Below, piece by piece: positions 35,960-48,546 of a stretch of 64,000 nucleotides of DNA. A program made the translations under genes and the position numbers. Numbering within the stretch: position 1 is the stretch's first letter; each line of letters opens with the position of its first letter. The notes under the pieces were generated by a model. That model was not told where the DNA came from. It did not search any database and worked only from the letters and a program-made list of their open reading frames with translations. Source of the DNA: Micromussa lordhowensis (taxonomy: Eukaryota > Cnidaria > Anthozoa > Scleractinia > Lobophylliidae); contig OZ026602.1 in the NCBI GenBank assembly GCA_964020085.1, forward strand, positions 24,340,530 to 24,404,529, given 5' to 3'.

Positions 35960-38466
35960 AATGGCCTTGAAAGAGTAATGGGACGGCACGGACTGGGCTT
36001 AGCAAATGACAATGGAGAAAGACTGAAAGAATTCTGCGATTTTAATGAAATGGTTATCACTGGGACAGTTTTTCCTCACAAGGAAATTCATAAGCAAACC
36101 TGGGTGTCGCCCGATGGAAGAACAAAAAATCAAATAGATCACACTCTGGTTAACAGAAAATTTAGAACATCAGTGTTAGACACGAGGACCATGAGGTCAG
36201 CAGATGTGGCCAGCGACCATTACCTTGTACGATCAACCATCAGATTAAAGCTCAAGAGAGCACCGGCGACGGAGAGTACCAAGAAGAGGTTTGACACACA
36301 CAAACTCCAAAACCATGCTATACACAGAAGGTTCACCATACAGCTGAAGAATAGATTCCAGGCACTAGCAGTAGAAGAGCAAATGACTGATGAAGGAGAG
36401 GAACAAGAAGACCAAGTGGAAAGGAAAAACAAGATAATGGAGGAAGCTTATGTCAAAACTGCAGAGGAGGTACTAGGGTACAAGAAAAAGAAAAACAAGC
36501 CATGGTTTAGTCAGGAGGCTTGGATGCTGGTAGACCAAAGGAAAGCCATCAAACAGAAGCTAATCGGTGCAAGATCAGAGAGGCTAAAACAGAGATAGCA
36601 AGATGAATACCGACAAAAGGATAGGGAAGTTAAAAGACAGGTCAGGGTGGATAAAAGAAGATGGACTGAAGAGATTGCCAAAGAAGCTGAAAATGCAGCT
36701 AATCAGCAACACATGAAAACACTGTATACTCTGACCAAAGTATTAAGCAATGAAAGGCCAAGGCAGAGTGCTGCAGTAATGGACAAAACGGGAAAGATCC
36801 TGAATGATAAGGAAAGTAAGATCAGACGATGGTTGGAGCATTTCTCTGAAGTACTAAATAGAGAGAACCCTAGTAATCCAGTATGTGAAATTGAGATAGA
36901 ACTGCCGGACGAAATAGAAGAAATTGATACATCTGAACCCAGCAGAGCTGAAGTAAGGAAGGCCATAGGGTATCTGAAGAATGGAAAAGCGCCAGGAATA
37001 GACAACATACAAGCGGAGCTTCTTAAAGCTGACATTGACTATGCTACCACTAAAGTCAAGGAGATCATAGACATAGTGTGGAGAGACGAGAAGACACCAA
37101 GGAAATGGAGAAAAGGACTGATTGTCAAACTGCCGAAAAAAGGAAATCTGAAAGAATGTAAAAACTGGCGTGGAATTACGCTGCTGTCAGTTCTCAGTAA
37201 GGTCATGGGGAAAATTGTGATAGACAGGATACGAACCGGAGTAGAGTCGAAGCTTAGAAAGGAACAAGCAGGTTTTCGACCAGGTAGGGGAACTACTGAG
37301 CAAATTTTCATATTGAGAAATATCATCGAGCAGTCAATAGAGTGGCAGTCATCATTGTACGTTAACTTCATAGATTTCGAGAAAGCGTTTGATTCAGTCC
37401 ATAGGGATAGTCTATGGTTGATTATGAGAAGCTACGGCATACCATCCAAGATAGTCAGCATGGTGAAAGCGCTCTATGACGACTTTGAATGTGCGGTAGT
37501 GCATGGCCAGGACACAACGGAGTGGTTTAAGATCCAAACTGGAGTGAAACAGGGTTGTAATATGTCAGGTTTACTATTCCTGCTAGCCGTTGACTGGGTA
37601 ATGAGACATACATTGCAAGAAGGGAATACTGGAATAAGATGGAAGTTCAACACAAAGCTCGAGGATCTCGACTTTGCGGATGATATAGCCCTTTTGTCAT
37701 CGACCAGGCAGCACATTCAAGCTAAGACCGATAAGCTGACCCATGAAGCAGAAAGGGTGGGACTGAAAGTCAATGTAGACAAATGTAAGCTGCTCCGAAT
37801 AAACTCACGGAACAATGATGTGGTGGAGGTAAATGGGCGAGGAATAGAGGATGTTGATAGATTTGTGTACTTGGGAGCTACAGTTTCCAAAGAGGGTGGA
37901 GGTACTGAAGACATCCAGAACAGAGTAGTCAAAGCGAGAGGGATATTCTTGAGATTGAAAAAGATCTGGAGCAGCCACAGCATCAGTCGACGAACCAAAG
38001 TCAGGCTATATAAGACACCAGTAAAGCCAGTCTTGATGTATGGCTGCGAGACGTGGAATAAATGTGATGAAAACAAAATCGATGTCTTCCAAAGCAGATG
38101 TCTTAGACGGATATTTAAGATACGCTGGCAGGAAAGAATTACAAACAAAGAAGTCCTGAAGATGGCTGAGATAGAAAACCTCAGTGAGGACGTGCGAAGG
38201 AGAAGATGGAAATTTATCGGCCACATCATGAGGAAAGAACCAAACAATGACTGCAGAACTGCATTAACCTGGGCCCCAGAGGGGCGGCGAAAACGGGGAA
38301 GACCAAGGACAACATGGAGAAGGACGGCGGAGAGAGAAATGGAAAAAGCGGGATGGAGGAACTGGAGTGAGGTATAAATGGCTGCGGCTGACAGAGATGG
38401 TTGGCGGGATTGTGTTGAGGCCTTATGTGCCACATGGCACGAAGAAGATAGGTGAAGGTGAAGGTG
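35960..38466 (+). mobile_element. RTE-like non-LTR retrotransposon, 5'-truncated
   Basis: One frame runs from within an apurinic-type endonuclease (GLERVMGRHGLG, VITGTVFPHK, NQIDHTLVNRK, SDHYLVRS) through the reverse transcriptase to the stop at 38375-38377. RT landmarks are WRGITLLSVLSKV, QAGFRPGRGTTEQ, FIDFEKAFDSVHR, GVKQGC and the catalytic FADD box (LDFADDIALL). After them comes a C-terminal RRRWKFIGHIMRK and GRPRTTWRR region typical of RTE-type proteins. A single TAG at 36596-36598 interrupts the frame. The endonuclease starts abruptly near 35960, so the first half is missing. The 3' end is a GGTGAAGGTGAAGGTGA simple repeat. It sits in the sense direction in intron 2 of the DUF229 gene. 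Confidence 0.9.
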
Positions 38467-39004
38467 ATACAAAAGTTTAAAGTTGTGGCCTTTGCACCTG
38501 CAAATATTTTCAATAGTTTGAGTCATCGCCGCCTCTGTGCCGAAAACCGCGCGAAAATGTAGTCCGTTTACTAGAAAGTTGTCAGGTGTCTCGAGATTCG
38601 AGAATACAGTAAAACGGCCTGTGTTAAAATACATCTCGGGTGAACCGATAAAGGCATTGGCCAGACCACAAAATTTCGAACACTTTATTTCGCGACATCT
38701 GGATATCATATTAATGTTGTGAAATTTGCTTTTAAATCGTTCAAATAGCTTGCGTTAATTAGTGACTGTTTGTATTATTAAGTAAAAATGGGTTATATCA
38801 ATTTTAAATCCACGGTTCAAATTTTGGAGTCCTTTATGGTGAGGCGACCATTTCCGTACAATTCGGGAATCATTTGCAATCCCGGCATCATTTACAGGCC
38901 TGGACATTTCTCTAACCCTTCAGGTTATTTTGTAAATTTACCTTCGACAACTTGAACGTCGTTTGTCAAATTCTTATGAGTCGAAAGTACAAATAAACTA
39001 CACT

Positions 39005-39416
39005 TAGACCCCGTCTACGCGTATGCAGATATTTTTCAATCCGCAACTTTTTCTTTCCTGATTCAAAAATTTCTCCATCCACACGTAGCGTATTCAAATC
39101 GAATTCACCTGTCCACGCGCATCCGATGGTATCCGGATTCACTCCAGAGAAACCAGGCCTCCATGCCATATTGGTTTATTGTAAGGTAAGAGATCGGACA
39201 CGATATTTCTACGTCCTCGGATTCGAAAATATCCGGATTCACCGTCCACACGTTATCAGATTCATTGCGGATTTATTATTTTAAATCCACTCTGGAGAGC
39301 GGATTCAAAAATATCCGGATTCGCTGTGGAATTCGTCGGATGCGTGTAGACGAAAGCCGTATCCGGAAAAAAGGTGCGCATTCAAAAATATCTGGATGCG
39401 TGTAGACGGACTCTTA
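39005..39416. mobile_element. Foldback MITE with TCCGGAT repeats
   Basis: TAGACCCCGTCTACGCGTAT GCAGATATTTTT at the left is matched by AAAAATATCTGGATGCGTGT AGACGGACTCTTA at the right. Internal words ATATCCGGATTC recur in both orientations. No coding frame. Confidence 0.7.
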
Positions 39417-39658
39417 GTCTGTCGTGCGTGAGGCGCGAGAGAAAAACGCGAGATAAAAGATGGCCGCTCCCAGGATTTCACGCGGCCATTTTCCCCTCGC
39501 ATCTCGCTCGATGGAGTACTCGAAGTCTAAAGTACCAAAAATAATCGACAGAAATTACAACTGCTGGAGCTGTCAACAGACCATTTCTAAAACAAATAAT
39601 AACTCGTTGCATATCTCACTACAACATTGTGATGCTATTTGCTTTGCTTTGTGTTATT

Positions 39659-39747
39659 CTTTCTTGGTTTCTTGGTTTCTTGGTTTCTTGGTTTCTTGGT
39701 TTCTTGGTTTCTTGATTTCTTGATTTCTTGATTTCTTGATTTCTTTT
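39659..39747 (+). repeat. 8-bp microsatellite TTGGTTTC / TTGATTTC
   Basis: About six TTGGTTTC units then four TTGATTTC units. Confidence 0.9.
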
Positions 39748-40317
39748 TAAGGTTCGAGTAATTGCTATAGAGAGTTGACTACACTTGATAAATTGATTAC
39801 AACCAGCTCATTGCTTGTTACTCATTTAAAGGGACCTTAAGCAAACTACAACGGCAACGGCGATGAGAACGTAACCAAACACAATGCGAGGTTTACTGAG
39901 CACAACAATGACTATGCACGTGCGTTATAAATCTTTGCACATAATGCCGTCCTTTGCAAATTAAAACAACTTATGATGACCAAGTTCATTTTGAGGAATG
40001 TGATCCCCGACAGCTAATTTTCTGGGTTTTGTTCTCGGAATTGATCGCTGGCATTACAAACTTAGTTAAGACAGGTTTTTAGACCGATCAGCGTCCTGAA
40101 AAGATCTTTATAATTTCAAAATTCGAAGGTAAAACAGTCTAAATTCGTGTTTTACTAGTTGTCGTCCTTGGCGTCGCCGTAGTCATTGCTTAAGCTCCCT
40201 AATCACTCTTATTTAACGCGTGGTCGTAGCAATTTTGTGAAACGGCAAAACTGTTGTGGCCAGTGGTTGGTTAATTTTTGCGTGCACGGCGGTAAATTGT
40301 GATTGTTTGATTGACAG

Positions 40318-41597
40318 GTGAGACGATCGTAGGAGATGGAACCACAGCACAGCTATGCGCAATGCTTACTGGGATTGACGAAAGAAAGCAACCGGAAGCT
40401 CGGCGGAGAATAAGTTCTTCTAAACACGTGGACAGCTGGCGCTGGATTTTTAAAAACTACAAAGAGAAGGGATACGCTACCATGTTCTCGGAAGACTCGC
40501 CGTACTTCGGATCGTTCAATTACCGTTTACATGGTTTTCAAGATCCGCCAACGGATCACTACGCGCGGCCATTTTGGATCGAGACTGATAAGCTCTTAAA
40601 GGCATACTGTGTCAATAACCGACCATCACATGACATGTCTTTGAAGTATCTGTTGAGTTTCTTTCGCAGATACAAAGACAGACCACGGTTTGCTTTCTCA
40701 TCGCACGCTGCAATTTCACACGACAGCATAAACACGATTGGTTACACAGACGACGATCTCAAAGCGTTTTTAGAAACATTTCAGAAAGAATCATTCCTGA
40801 ACAACACTCTTCTGATTATTTTCGCCGATCACGGAGCGCGATTTTCAGGGTTGAGGAAAACTATTCAAGGTAAACTGGAAGAGAGGTTTCCATTCATGTC
40901 AATCACAACACCGAAATGGTTTCGTGACAAGCACGCAGACCTCTACAATAACCTCGTTTATAACTCTCGCGTTCTAACATCGCCATTTGATGTTTATGCT
41001 ACCTTACGTCACATTTTGTCATACCCACAGTACCCCAGTGAGATTATAACCGGTCAAAGCTTGTTTAGTCGGATTGACGAGAGAAATCGCACATGTGCTA
41101 GCGCCGGCGTAGACGATCATTGGTGTCCATGCCTCGATTTGGAAACCGTGTCAGTTGTTGAGCCGGCAGTTTACGAATCAGCGGCGTTCGTAGTGAATTA
41201 CATCAACAATCTGACGTCACAAAGTGATGAATTATCAAGGTTGTGTCAGCGGTTGGTTTTGAAGGAGATAAAGACTGCGTTCCGTGAGATGCCGAAAGAA
41301 GCCATGCAAAGGTTTCGAGACACGAAGCACGCGGCAAATGATGCGTGCGACTCTTGCGAAATAGTTTTGGGAGATAAATCCGAGAACACTCTTGTTAGAG
41401 ACACATTGTATCAGCTACAGTTTGTTACATCTTCGAATGAGGGATTTTATGAGGCCTCAGTTAGAATGACGAAAGGTGTTCTTTCAGTTGTAGGGGATAT
41501 CAGTCGAATTGACGCTTACAAAGACCAGCCATATTGTATTATGGAAACTTATCCTCTTATGCGTAAATATTGTTATTGTTCTCCAAGATCGGCGTAA
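40318..41597 (+). CDS. DUF229-family protein, exon 3 (C-terminal)
   Basis: Large terminal exon starting after TTGATTGACAG and read to TAA at 41595. With exons 1b and 2 it gives a 684-residue protein, a usual length for the family. Motifs include ETIVGDGTTAQLCAMLTG, GYATMFSEDSPYFG, SHAAISHDSINTIGYTDDDL and LLIIFADHGARFSG. The Asp-His pair (about residues 429-430) is the expected metal ligand of the alkaline-phosphatase/sulfatase fold. The Cys-rich C-terminal part (CASAGVDDHWCPC, ACDSCE, CYC) suggests a disulfide-stabilised luminal domain. Substrate unknown. An AATAAA near 42692 is a distant, weak poly(A) candidate. Confidence 0.9.
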
Positions 41598-44337
41598 TGG
41601 CAAAACATGTGCGAGCTGTAAATTTTTCTTCTTGTGATTTTGTAAGGAGGTTTTCGTCTGTATAATTTATATCGACGGACACTAAAACGCACGCCGTGAA
41701 CAAAAAAAAACGGACAAAGCGATGCACTGTGTGAAACAATCCACCGTAGGAAAAACGATGGCGGCTGTACATTTTACCACGATACCTTGCGAACCTAACA
41801 CAGCGTATAAGACACAAGGAAAGCCAATTTTTTTACAATATTTGTCCCTGTACTAAGGACATTGTGTATCGTAGGTTTGAAGATTTTATAACCCTTCTGT
41901 ACCTTTTTATGAACGTTGTTAAAGTTTTCGTGCGCTAAGAACTGTGGGTAAATGTACCAGTCGCCATCTTTTTTCCTACGGAGGATTGTGACGTGCGGCC
42001 ATGTTCACCAGTTTGTACAGTTCAAACGCTTGTGACATTTTGCACGAAGAAATAACTGGAACATAGTAGCTGATTAAGGAAATGTACATAATTTATTGCC
42101 CCCGCAGGGTTTTGGCCCAGAGGCCAAAACCCGAGGAGGCATTATAGTCTCCCCCCGCGTATACGTATAAAGAATGTGTGAAATATTGGTGTAGTATGCG
42201 AATCAATCCCGATTTGAAGAAACTAGGCGCGCACGGTGGTCCCGGTTAATTTTTCAGTCAGCTCGCAAGGCAATGCTACATGGGTAATTCTTGCAACCAC
42301 GAACACGAGGAGGAGATTTTATTTGCTGTACGAGGAGGAGAGGATCTTGCCAAAATATATTTTAGGGCTGGTATCTGTCATCACAGCGATTTCTTCATAT
42401 CTTGAATTCAAAGGTCATTCGGCAGTACCAGATTGAACTGTTTGGTACAGAAGTTGATTTGTCGGACACAAATCAGCAACGGGGCCGACAAACTCGACCC
42501 AAACACCAAACGTATAAAGATCACGTTTATTTCGATCGCTTATTTTTACTGAGTAATCTTACGTGGCGTAGAGCCCATGCGATGGCTGGGTTGACTGGAA
42601 GGGATTTGCGGCGTTTTCTTTGAAGACAAAAAGCATGACTCTAATTTGCATATATGGCGACTGTAAAGCGATACTTCTGTTTACATCTCGGAAAATAAAT
42701 CTCGACTTCTGTTCTGCTTTCGAGATACGGTAGAGTCCTCGTATACCCAGACAAACGGTTTGTTTCAGTATCAAACTAGAATAACAGAGTGGTTTGATAT
42801 ATTTTCCAGAATGCACTTCGTGAGAGTATTTGGTAAAGAGTATCATGTGATAGAATGAGTTAAACAGAATGTTAAGTCTTTCGATCACAGTTATGATAAG
42901 ATGCCTAAGTTACTTGAACAGTATGAGTGATATAGTTTACTAAAAATATAAAATTTCAGTTCATACAATAAATAATAGTTTCCTTTAACGCAGTGGAATT
43001 TTTATAAGAATTTTATATCCTTGACGGGTTAAATAGATGCGGGGGCAGATTTAGTGAGAACTATTGCTAGTTATCGTTAATTGTGGATTTGAAGCTGCAA
43101 GTTAAGAACTTTTAGGCCATGAGCCTGAATTTCTACTCTGGTCGCCATCGTGAATGTGTACGTGGAATGAACGAGTTACAGCACTTAGGGCCTCTTTACA
43201 CGACCCTGGGTGGAACACCGATCCGGCAGTTCAGCGTCGAATGTTACGTCTACACGAGCCGGGCTGGGTCGATTTCGCTTGACCCAGGTCGGACCAAGCC
43301 CCCCCCCCCCCCCCTCTATTTTTTCGTTTGCCATTTTCCGCGCTGCGCCCATTTTGGCATTTCTGGCGTCCTGATTGATCCGTGATTATCACAAAAGCAA
43401 ACAAGCTCAGGTGTGCCCAACACACCATGTAAGTTTGATAACCATTGAGTGTGCCTGCTTCTCTCCCCTCTCCCCCCCCCCCCCACCCCCCGCCCATTCC
43501 CCAATGACGGAAAAGTAGCCGAGGTGACTCCAAAGACGCGCTTGATCTTCTGCCAGCAGCTAGAAAATACTCCCATTTCTAAGATAAGACTTGTATTTGC
43601 TACAGCGCTGGGAAGATGATTGTAGATGATGGCGAAAAGTTATCACTGTCGGCAATGTCTTCCTGGATAGCTGTAGCCTAACAGCTTTAGAAACATGTGA
43701 AGAAACAAGCTTTCAACTCTTTGCTCCCATCTTTTATTTTGTTAAGATACATCCTTTACTTTGACAACAAAATCTCTTGGTAAATTGAACCCTCAAATCC
43801 CGCTTGATATATTTTATAACGTTGAAAATTTTCCCGTGTATATATTTTCCGTATTTTTGTTTTTTCCCAGCCTAGCAGCGTCTTCTCCAGTTGCCTTTGA
43901 CCTCACTCTGCGAAACAACAGGACAGTGAAACATTTTTCATGGCCAACGTTTGATAATAGTTAGGGCACTGCAGTGCAAATTGAAAATTGACGTTAAATT
44001 GGTCTGCTATCAGCCAATCACAATGCAGTAATTTTCTCAGTCACAGACGTATCAAAACTACTTAAATCATATTCCTGGGGACCTGGGGAAGGGGCAATGA
44101 ACTAGCCCTCCCCCCCCCCCCCTCCTCCTAGCCCTTGAACTAAATATGTTGTTTTCTGTGTGAACAGTCACGGGACAATAGCACCACGCTTTAGAATTTA
44201 CAAAAAGCATTTGTCAGAATGAGTATAGTACTTGTTGTTTTAGAGCTTCCGTTTTCAAGTTGACAGGGATGACAAAATCCCTTTTTTCTTTTCTTGTGCG
44301 TTTGTTCAAATTCCCCTGGGTTAATAAGGAGTTCAAA
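41598..44337. other. Intergenic, non-coding
   Basis: Between the convergent DUF229 (+) and TSP1 (-) genes. It holds a short hairpin (42108-42132, GGGTTTTGGCC and its inverse complement), poly-C runs (about 43301-43316, 43473-43484 and 44108-44120) and no convincing exon. The missing 3' exon(s) of the TSP1 gene may lie here, but I cannot point to one. Confidence 0.4.
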
Positions 44338-44486
44338 GGCAGGTACAAAAGTCGGACCGGATCAACTCGGATCGCTGATTTGAATAAGAATAGCACCTAT
44401 TCAAGAACGAGGCATACAACAATAGGTGCTATATTCTTATTCAAATCAGCGATCCGAGTTGATCCGGTCCGACTTTTGTACCTGCC
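44338..44486. mobile_element. Near-perfect foldback element
   Basis: Arms of about 62 bp, GGCAGGTACAAAAGTCGGAC... and its inverse complement, around a 25-base loop (TTCAAGAACGAGGCATACAA...). The near-identity of the arms implies a young insertion or a sequence kept palindromic. Confidence 0.85.
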
Positions 44487-44829
44487 TGGAGTTTAAGAAA
44501 CGGCAACGTCGCTAAACAAAAGGTTAAAGAGCAGAACAATGGCTGTGCACGTGCGTTATAATTCTTGGTACATTTCTTTGCCGTCCTCTGCAATACAACG
44601 TATAGAATGATCAAATTCTGCGTTGTCTGAAGAACGTGAACCACGACAGATAATTTTTTAAGATTTACATTTCGAAGTTTACGCTGTGTTCCATATTCAT
44701 TTTCGAGATAGTTTTGACCAAGAGGAACCAACTAAATGACTTAAGAGTATCGCGAGATTCGTAGGTAAAATATAAACTCATTTTTTAATCGACGTTGTCC
44801 TCGGCGTCGCCGTCGTAGGTTCTTGAACT

Positions 44830-45203
44830 AATAGACCCTTCTCCAAAATGGCGGCCGAAAATTCAAATAAGTTAAAATTAGCTAAAATTAAAAACGTATA
44901 CCAGCACTGGAAAGAACACCTTTAATTTAGTAACCCTGCAAAGTTTCAGCATTTCAGGTGTAATATCAGCTGAGAAAATGTAAGTTGAAAATTGTGAAAT
45001 TTACAGACGTCATACAGTCATACAAACGTCTGTAATTTTTTCAATTTTCACCTTACATTTTCTAAGATGATATTATACCTCAAATGCTGAAACTTTGCAG
45101 GATTACTAAAGTAAACAGGCGTTCGTTCTAGTGCTGGTATACGTTTTTTTTTTAATTTTGACTTATTTGAATTTTCGGCCGCCATTTTGGAGAAGGGTCT
45201 ATT
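44830..45203. mobile_element. Foldback MITE with ATGGCGGCCG arms
   Basis: AATAGACCCTTCTCCAAAAT GGCGGCCGAAAATTC pairs with the inverse complement ending GGAGAAGGGTCTAT at 45202. The pairing continues through GCTGAAACTTTGCAG to a central ACAGACGT/ACGTCTGT. Arms about 170 bp. It lies just downstream (- strand sense) of the last visible TSP1 exon. Confidence 0.8.
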
Positions 45204-45276
45204 TGCGTGCACAGTTATGCTACAACGGATGAATGGTTAATGAATCTGGTAGGGAGAGGACGGTTTGTGTACTTAC

Positions 45277-45423
45277 CATGGCATTTTCGATTTCCACAAG
45301 CTTTGGTTTGCTGCACTTTTCCCCCACAGGGTGGGGTTCCCTGACAAGTACGAGTCCTAATCTTGACACCACCTCCTCCACAGCTTTTATTACAAGCGCC
45401 CCATTTGGACCACTTGTTCCACT
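45277..45423 (-). CDS. TSP1-domain secreted protein, exon 4
   Basis: One thrombospondin type 1 repeat: WNKWSKWGACNKSCGGG, IRTRTCQGTPPCGG, ACGNRKC, with the W-x-x-W stack, the CSxxCG core and the RTRTC strand. Preceded on the - strand by a pyrimidine-rich TTTCCTTTAG acceptor and followed by GTAAGT. It starts and ends in phase 1, as usual for TSP1 exons. The six-Cys pattern is complete. The donor shows that the gene continues to lower coordinates, but the next exon is not identified. Confidence 0.85.
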
Positions 45424-45617
45424 CTAAAGGAAAAAAAAATCTCACAGGAGGTCTCGATCAAGAAGCGTCTATTCATGAACCATTTTACGATAACTGCCGA
45501 AATTATCACACGCTCATTGGCATATTTTTCATTGTCAGTAAGCAGACAGACGCATGAATTTATAATTTATGTGATGCGTTAGCGAGCGAGAGCGGGCAAT
45601 TTGTTATCGTAAAACGT

Positions 45618-45801
45618 AAATTGACGTCAGTTTTTTCATGCGTCTGTCCTATTATTGACAAAGAATTTCGTCATAACATTGTCAAAGTTGTCTGCGGATC
45701 CACTCGGCTATCGCGTCGTGGATCCACAGCTACTTTGACAAAGTGATGACGAAATTCATGATCAATAACAGGACGGACGCATGAACAGCTGACGTCAATT
45801 T
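45618..45801. mobile_element. Foldback MITE in intron 3 of the TSP1 gene
   Basis: AAATTGACGTCAG...CATGCGTCTGTCC pairs with GGACGGACGCATGAACAGCT GACGTCAATTT, and an inner GGATCCAC/GTGGATCC pair closes the centre. Confidence 0.75.
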
Positions 45802-46174
45802 GTTAACTAGAACCCAAGCACCCCGTTTACCTTTTAGCTGGAAGGAGAACTACACTCCTTTCAAGCTGAGAAAGTTCTGTGCTATCTACTAGAAATCGAA
45901 GTGGGTTAAATCATAAGTGCGTGAGCCAAATTTTATACCAGTATCAGATTTTCCTGGGTAATTGTTGCAGAATTTGTTTCAAAACCAGTAATCCCGGACG
46001 ATAATGTAGATCACATTCAAAGCTAATGACAATATCACACATTATTATAAGATGAATCAAATCCTGCGCTGTGATTGGTTACCCGAGCGGGCAAGAAGGA
46101 GCCATCTTGCCCGCTCGGGACTACCCGCCTTGTCCCGCAAGAAAAATTTCCCCAAAAGCCATATAATAAATATT

Positions 46175-46279
46175 TTATTGACCAAGCTTGTTTGGTCAAG
46201 ATGGGCTGATATTGGCCTCGTTCTTTTTTTGCGTGTTTATGGACCTCGACTCCGTCTCGGTCCATAAACACACAAAAAA

Positions 46280-46312
<33 letters not shown>

Positions 46313-46327
46313 ACACTTGGTCAATAA
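46175..46327. mobile_element. Foldback MITE, TTGACCAAGC family, in intron 3
   Basis: TTATTGACCAAGCTTG...GATGGGCTGATATTGGCC pairs with GGCCAATATCCAGCCATC... and ACACTTGGTCAATAA. Related to 34642-34790 by its TTRACCAAGCTTG end and its overall layout. Confidence 0.8.
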
Positions 46328-46523
46328 CCCATACATCCTAGACCGCTACAAGTGACCGTCTGGTATAACCTGGAAATACCGCCACGTGGTGTATGGCACT
46401 GTCCGATACTAAAAGACAGAAAGGGTGTCGAAATGTTCACTACCTTTGCGTTTTCAATTTAGTGAATTATTGTGCAAGCGCACGTTTAGGATTCCAAACT
46501 GATCAAACAACTGAAGAACTCAC

Positions 46524-46709
46524 GGCAGCGACGTTTATTGCATGATCGAGTCTCTTGAGAGTCACCGATGCAAGGTTTGCCGTCTTTGGATGGGGGAGGC
46601 TGGGAACAAGTCCTCGTCCTGTTTTGGGATCCTCCACCGCACTCTTTGTCACAGTCAGACCAATCTGACCAGGGAGACCAACCACCATCCACGGGTGGAG
46701 CTGGTGAAG
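46524..46709 (-). CDS. TSP1-domain secreted protein, exon 3
   Basis: Second TSP1 repeat in genomic order, first in the protein: a Pro-rich lead (SPAPPVDGG), WSPWSDWSDCDKECGGG, NRTRTCSQPPPSKDGKPC and TRSCNKRRC. Acceptor GATATTTTAG on the - strand; donor GTGAGT right after the last Cys codon. 186 bases, phase 1 at both ends, so it can be skipped or duplicated in frame. NRT may be an N-glycosylation site. A degenerate copy of this exon lies at 59205-59326 in the opposite orientation. Confidence 0.85.
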
Positions 46710-48280
46710 CTAAAATATCCGGGAAAATGTTCATTAATATAATACTTATTACCTAGTTGAAAGTAGTTAAAACTGAGTAACAGTTGAGCGATATAAATTG
46801 ATCGCGCGCATTTCCGCCGGGGATGGACTCTCATATGAAAAGGTCGTCGATGCTCGTCGAAAAACTTTGAATTAAATCTCTAAAGGAGAACAGTTTGGGC
46901 GTGGCTCCAGCTATATTTTTGTCTGACCCCTAAAAGATACCACTTAAGGCGGGGATACACGTGAAGGCTGTTTTGAGGTTGCTTAACACGGCCTTTCTGC
47001 CAATATTTCAGTCAAGCGACACTAAATCTCTCTGCTCATCTCATTAACCACTGTTTGGCGGGTTTGTGTAATTTTTTGGGTGATTTTTGGGCATTTTGGG
47101 AAAGAGATATTTTTTCTCAAAGGATAGGTTAAATTGAGGAAAATATGAAATGTTGAAGATTTGATGGATTTGGAAAATTGAAATTTGAAGTGAAGAATTA
47201 GTAGACGGATACCAAACAGTCCCCTAGCAACCTGGAGCTCTCTTTTGCGGGGGTCAACTGTCTGGTAGTGTTTCCAACCCATCTTAATCCTAACAATTTC
47301 CTTTTTATATCACTTCAAATTTCACACCTATTCATGTTTACCCCTGCCTTAAAACGGAATGGGCTCGATTACCAGCCCCTGTTCAGGAAAGGAGCCCGCG
47401 CTAGCAGACCGGACTCGATAGATCAGCGGAAATCGAACCTGAAAAGGAAATAAGGGCGTTTCTTTTACTATTATTTCCTAAAAGATACTTTGACAGCGAA
47501 AAATAGTGGCGTCTCGTCATCAACACGTTTGGTGAGACCAGCATCCTTGATTTATACCCCTAAGCGAGGCGACGAGTCTCCCCGACCTTTTCATATATGG
47601 CAGTCCTCTCTCGGGGCATTTCCACTGTACTTTTGAGTCGGCACTTATCGAGGAGGATGGGCGTGAGACTGAATGAAAGAATACTTCAGTTTCATCGGTC
47701 TTGAGGAATACAATTTGAGGTCCATTTTCTTAATAACCTGTTCCCTTTCAACGCTTTCTCGGATGTAAATGGTGGCAAGGTATGTTTTTGCTAGACTTCT
47801 TCAGAATGTGGTTCAAACACTGGTCCATCGATTAACCATATATCTCGTGACATCGTATATGAAGTATTTATTGTTTCCATTTCAGCTTTACAAAAAAAAT
47901 GCTACAAGCTGAAACTCGTTAGAAAGTAGCTCCGTTTGGCATAAGGTGACTCAAAACAGTTCCTAACACTTTCCAAGACAGATTGTGAAGGGTCATTTTT
48001 ACCACTCTTTATCACTTGATGCTACAATCATGGTATCTGCCCAATCGTTGTTGAACAACTTGTTATCATTTTCGTGACAAGAGAGGTTACCATAGCAACA
48101 GTATGGCCTGTTAAAAAACACCCTTTATTTTACTTTTAAGTACTTTTATTTCCAAAACGGCTCGGTGAAACCCTTTTCTGATTATACAAATTTGATAGGT
48201 ATGATAATTTTGGCCGCTCAAAAATTGAGGCGGAGTGAACAGAACTGTTATTCGTACGAAAACGTTTGACTTCAACCAAC
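46710..48280 (-). other. Intron 2 of the TSP1 gene
   Basis: GT..AG intron of about 1.6 kb. No exon-like sequence or clear repeat was found in it. Confidence 0.6.
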
Positions 48281-48546
48281 CTGACTCCAGTTGACAACAT
48301 CGAAACTTGGAAATGGCAGAAAATATCGGGAATGCTCCATTCCAGTAGAAGCCCTTCACAAAGTAACCGCCTGGACACTCGTTCACGCTTCCTACTTTGA
48401 TGGCGATATCAACATCCTTGCATTCCCCATCAGCATCAGGGTGTCCTTGGACTTTGCAGCACGTGCCTTTCGAAATGGCGTTTATCCATCCGTCGCCGTT
48501 TGTGGTCAATCCTTGGAACACGCGCCCTGCTGGGCATTCAGTCCAG
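48281..48546 (-). CDS. TSP1-domain secreted protein, exon 2 (double cysteine module)
   Basis: Carries two copies of a cysteine module of about 40 residues: CPAGRVFQGLTTNGDGWINA then ISKGTCCKV, and CPGGYFVKGFYWNGA with AISKFRCCQL. A third, more diverged copy is in exon 1 (NVISKAKCCKV). I know this module from secreted cnidarian adhesin-like proteins with TSP1 repeats but cannot give it a Pfam name. The splice acceptor is taken as GGGAATAG (48547-48554) because it joins exon 1 in frame; an alternative AG a few bases upstream is possible. The donor is GTTGGT, which joins phase 1 to exon 3. Confidence 0.75.

Larger units (their letters stand above)
34082..40317 (+). other. Intron 2 of the DUF229 gene (6.2 kb)
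   Basis: GT..AG intron enlarged by a LINE (35960-38466), a minisatellite, two foldbacks and a MITE, listed separately. The exon that follows joins in frame, so no coding exon need be missing. Confidence 0.8.

Noticed and set aside
37717..38709. 330-codon minus-strand open frame
   Set aside because: It is the antisense of the LINE reverse transcriptase/C-terminal coding region and has no domain of its own.
43231..43576. Two overlapping Gly/Arg-rich minus-strand frames
   Set aside because: They are produced by poly-C tracts; no splice or start context.
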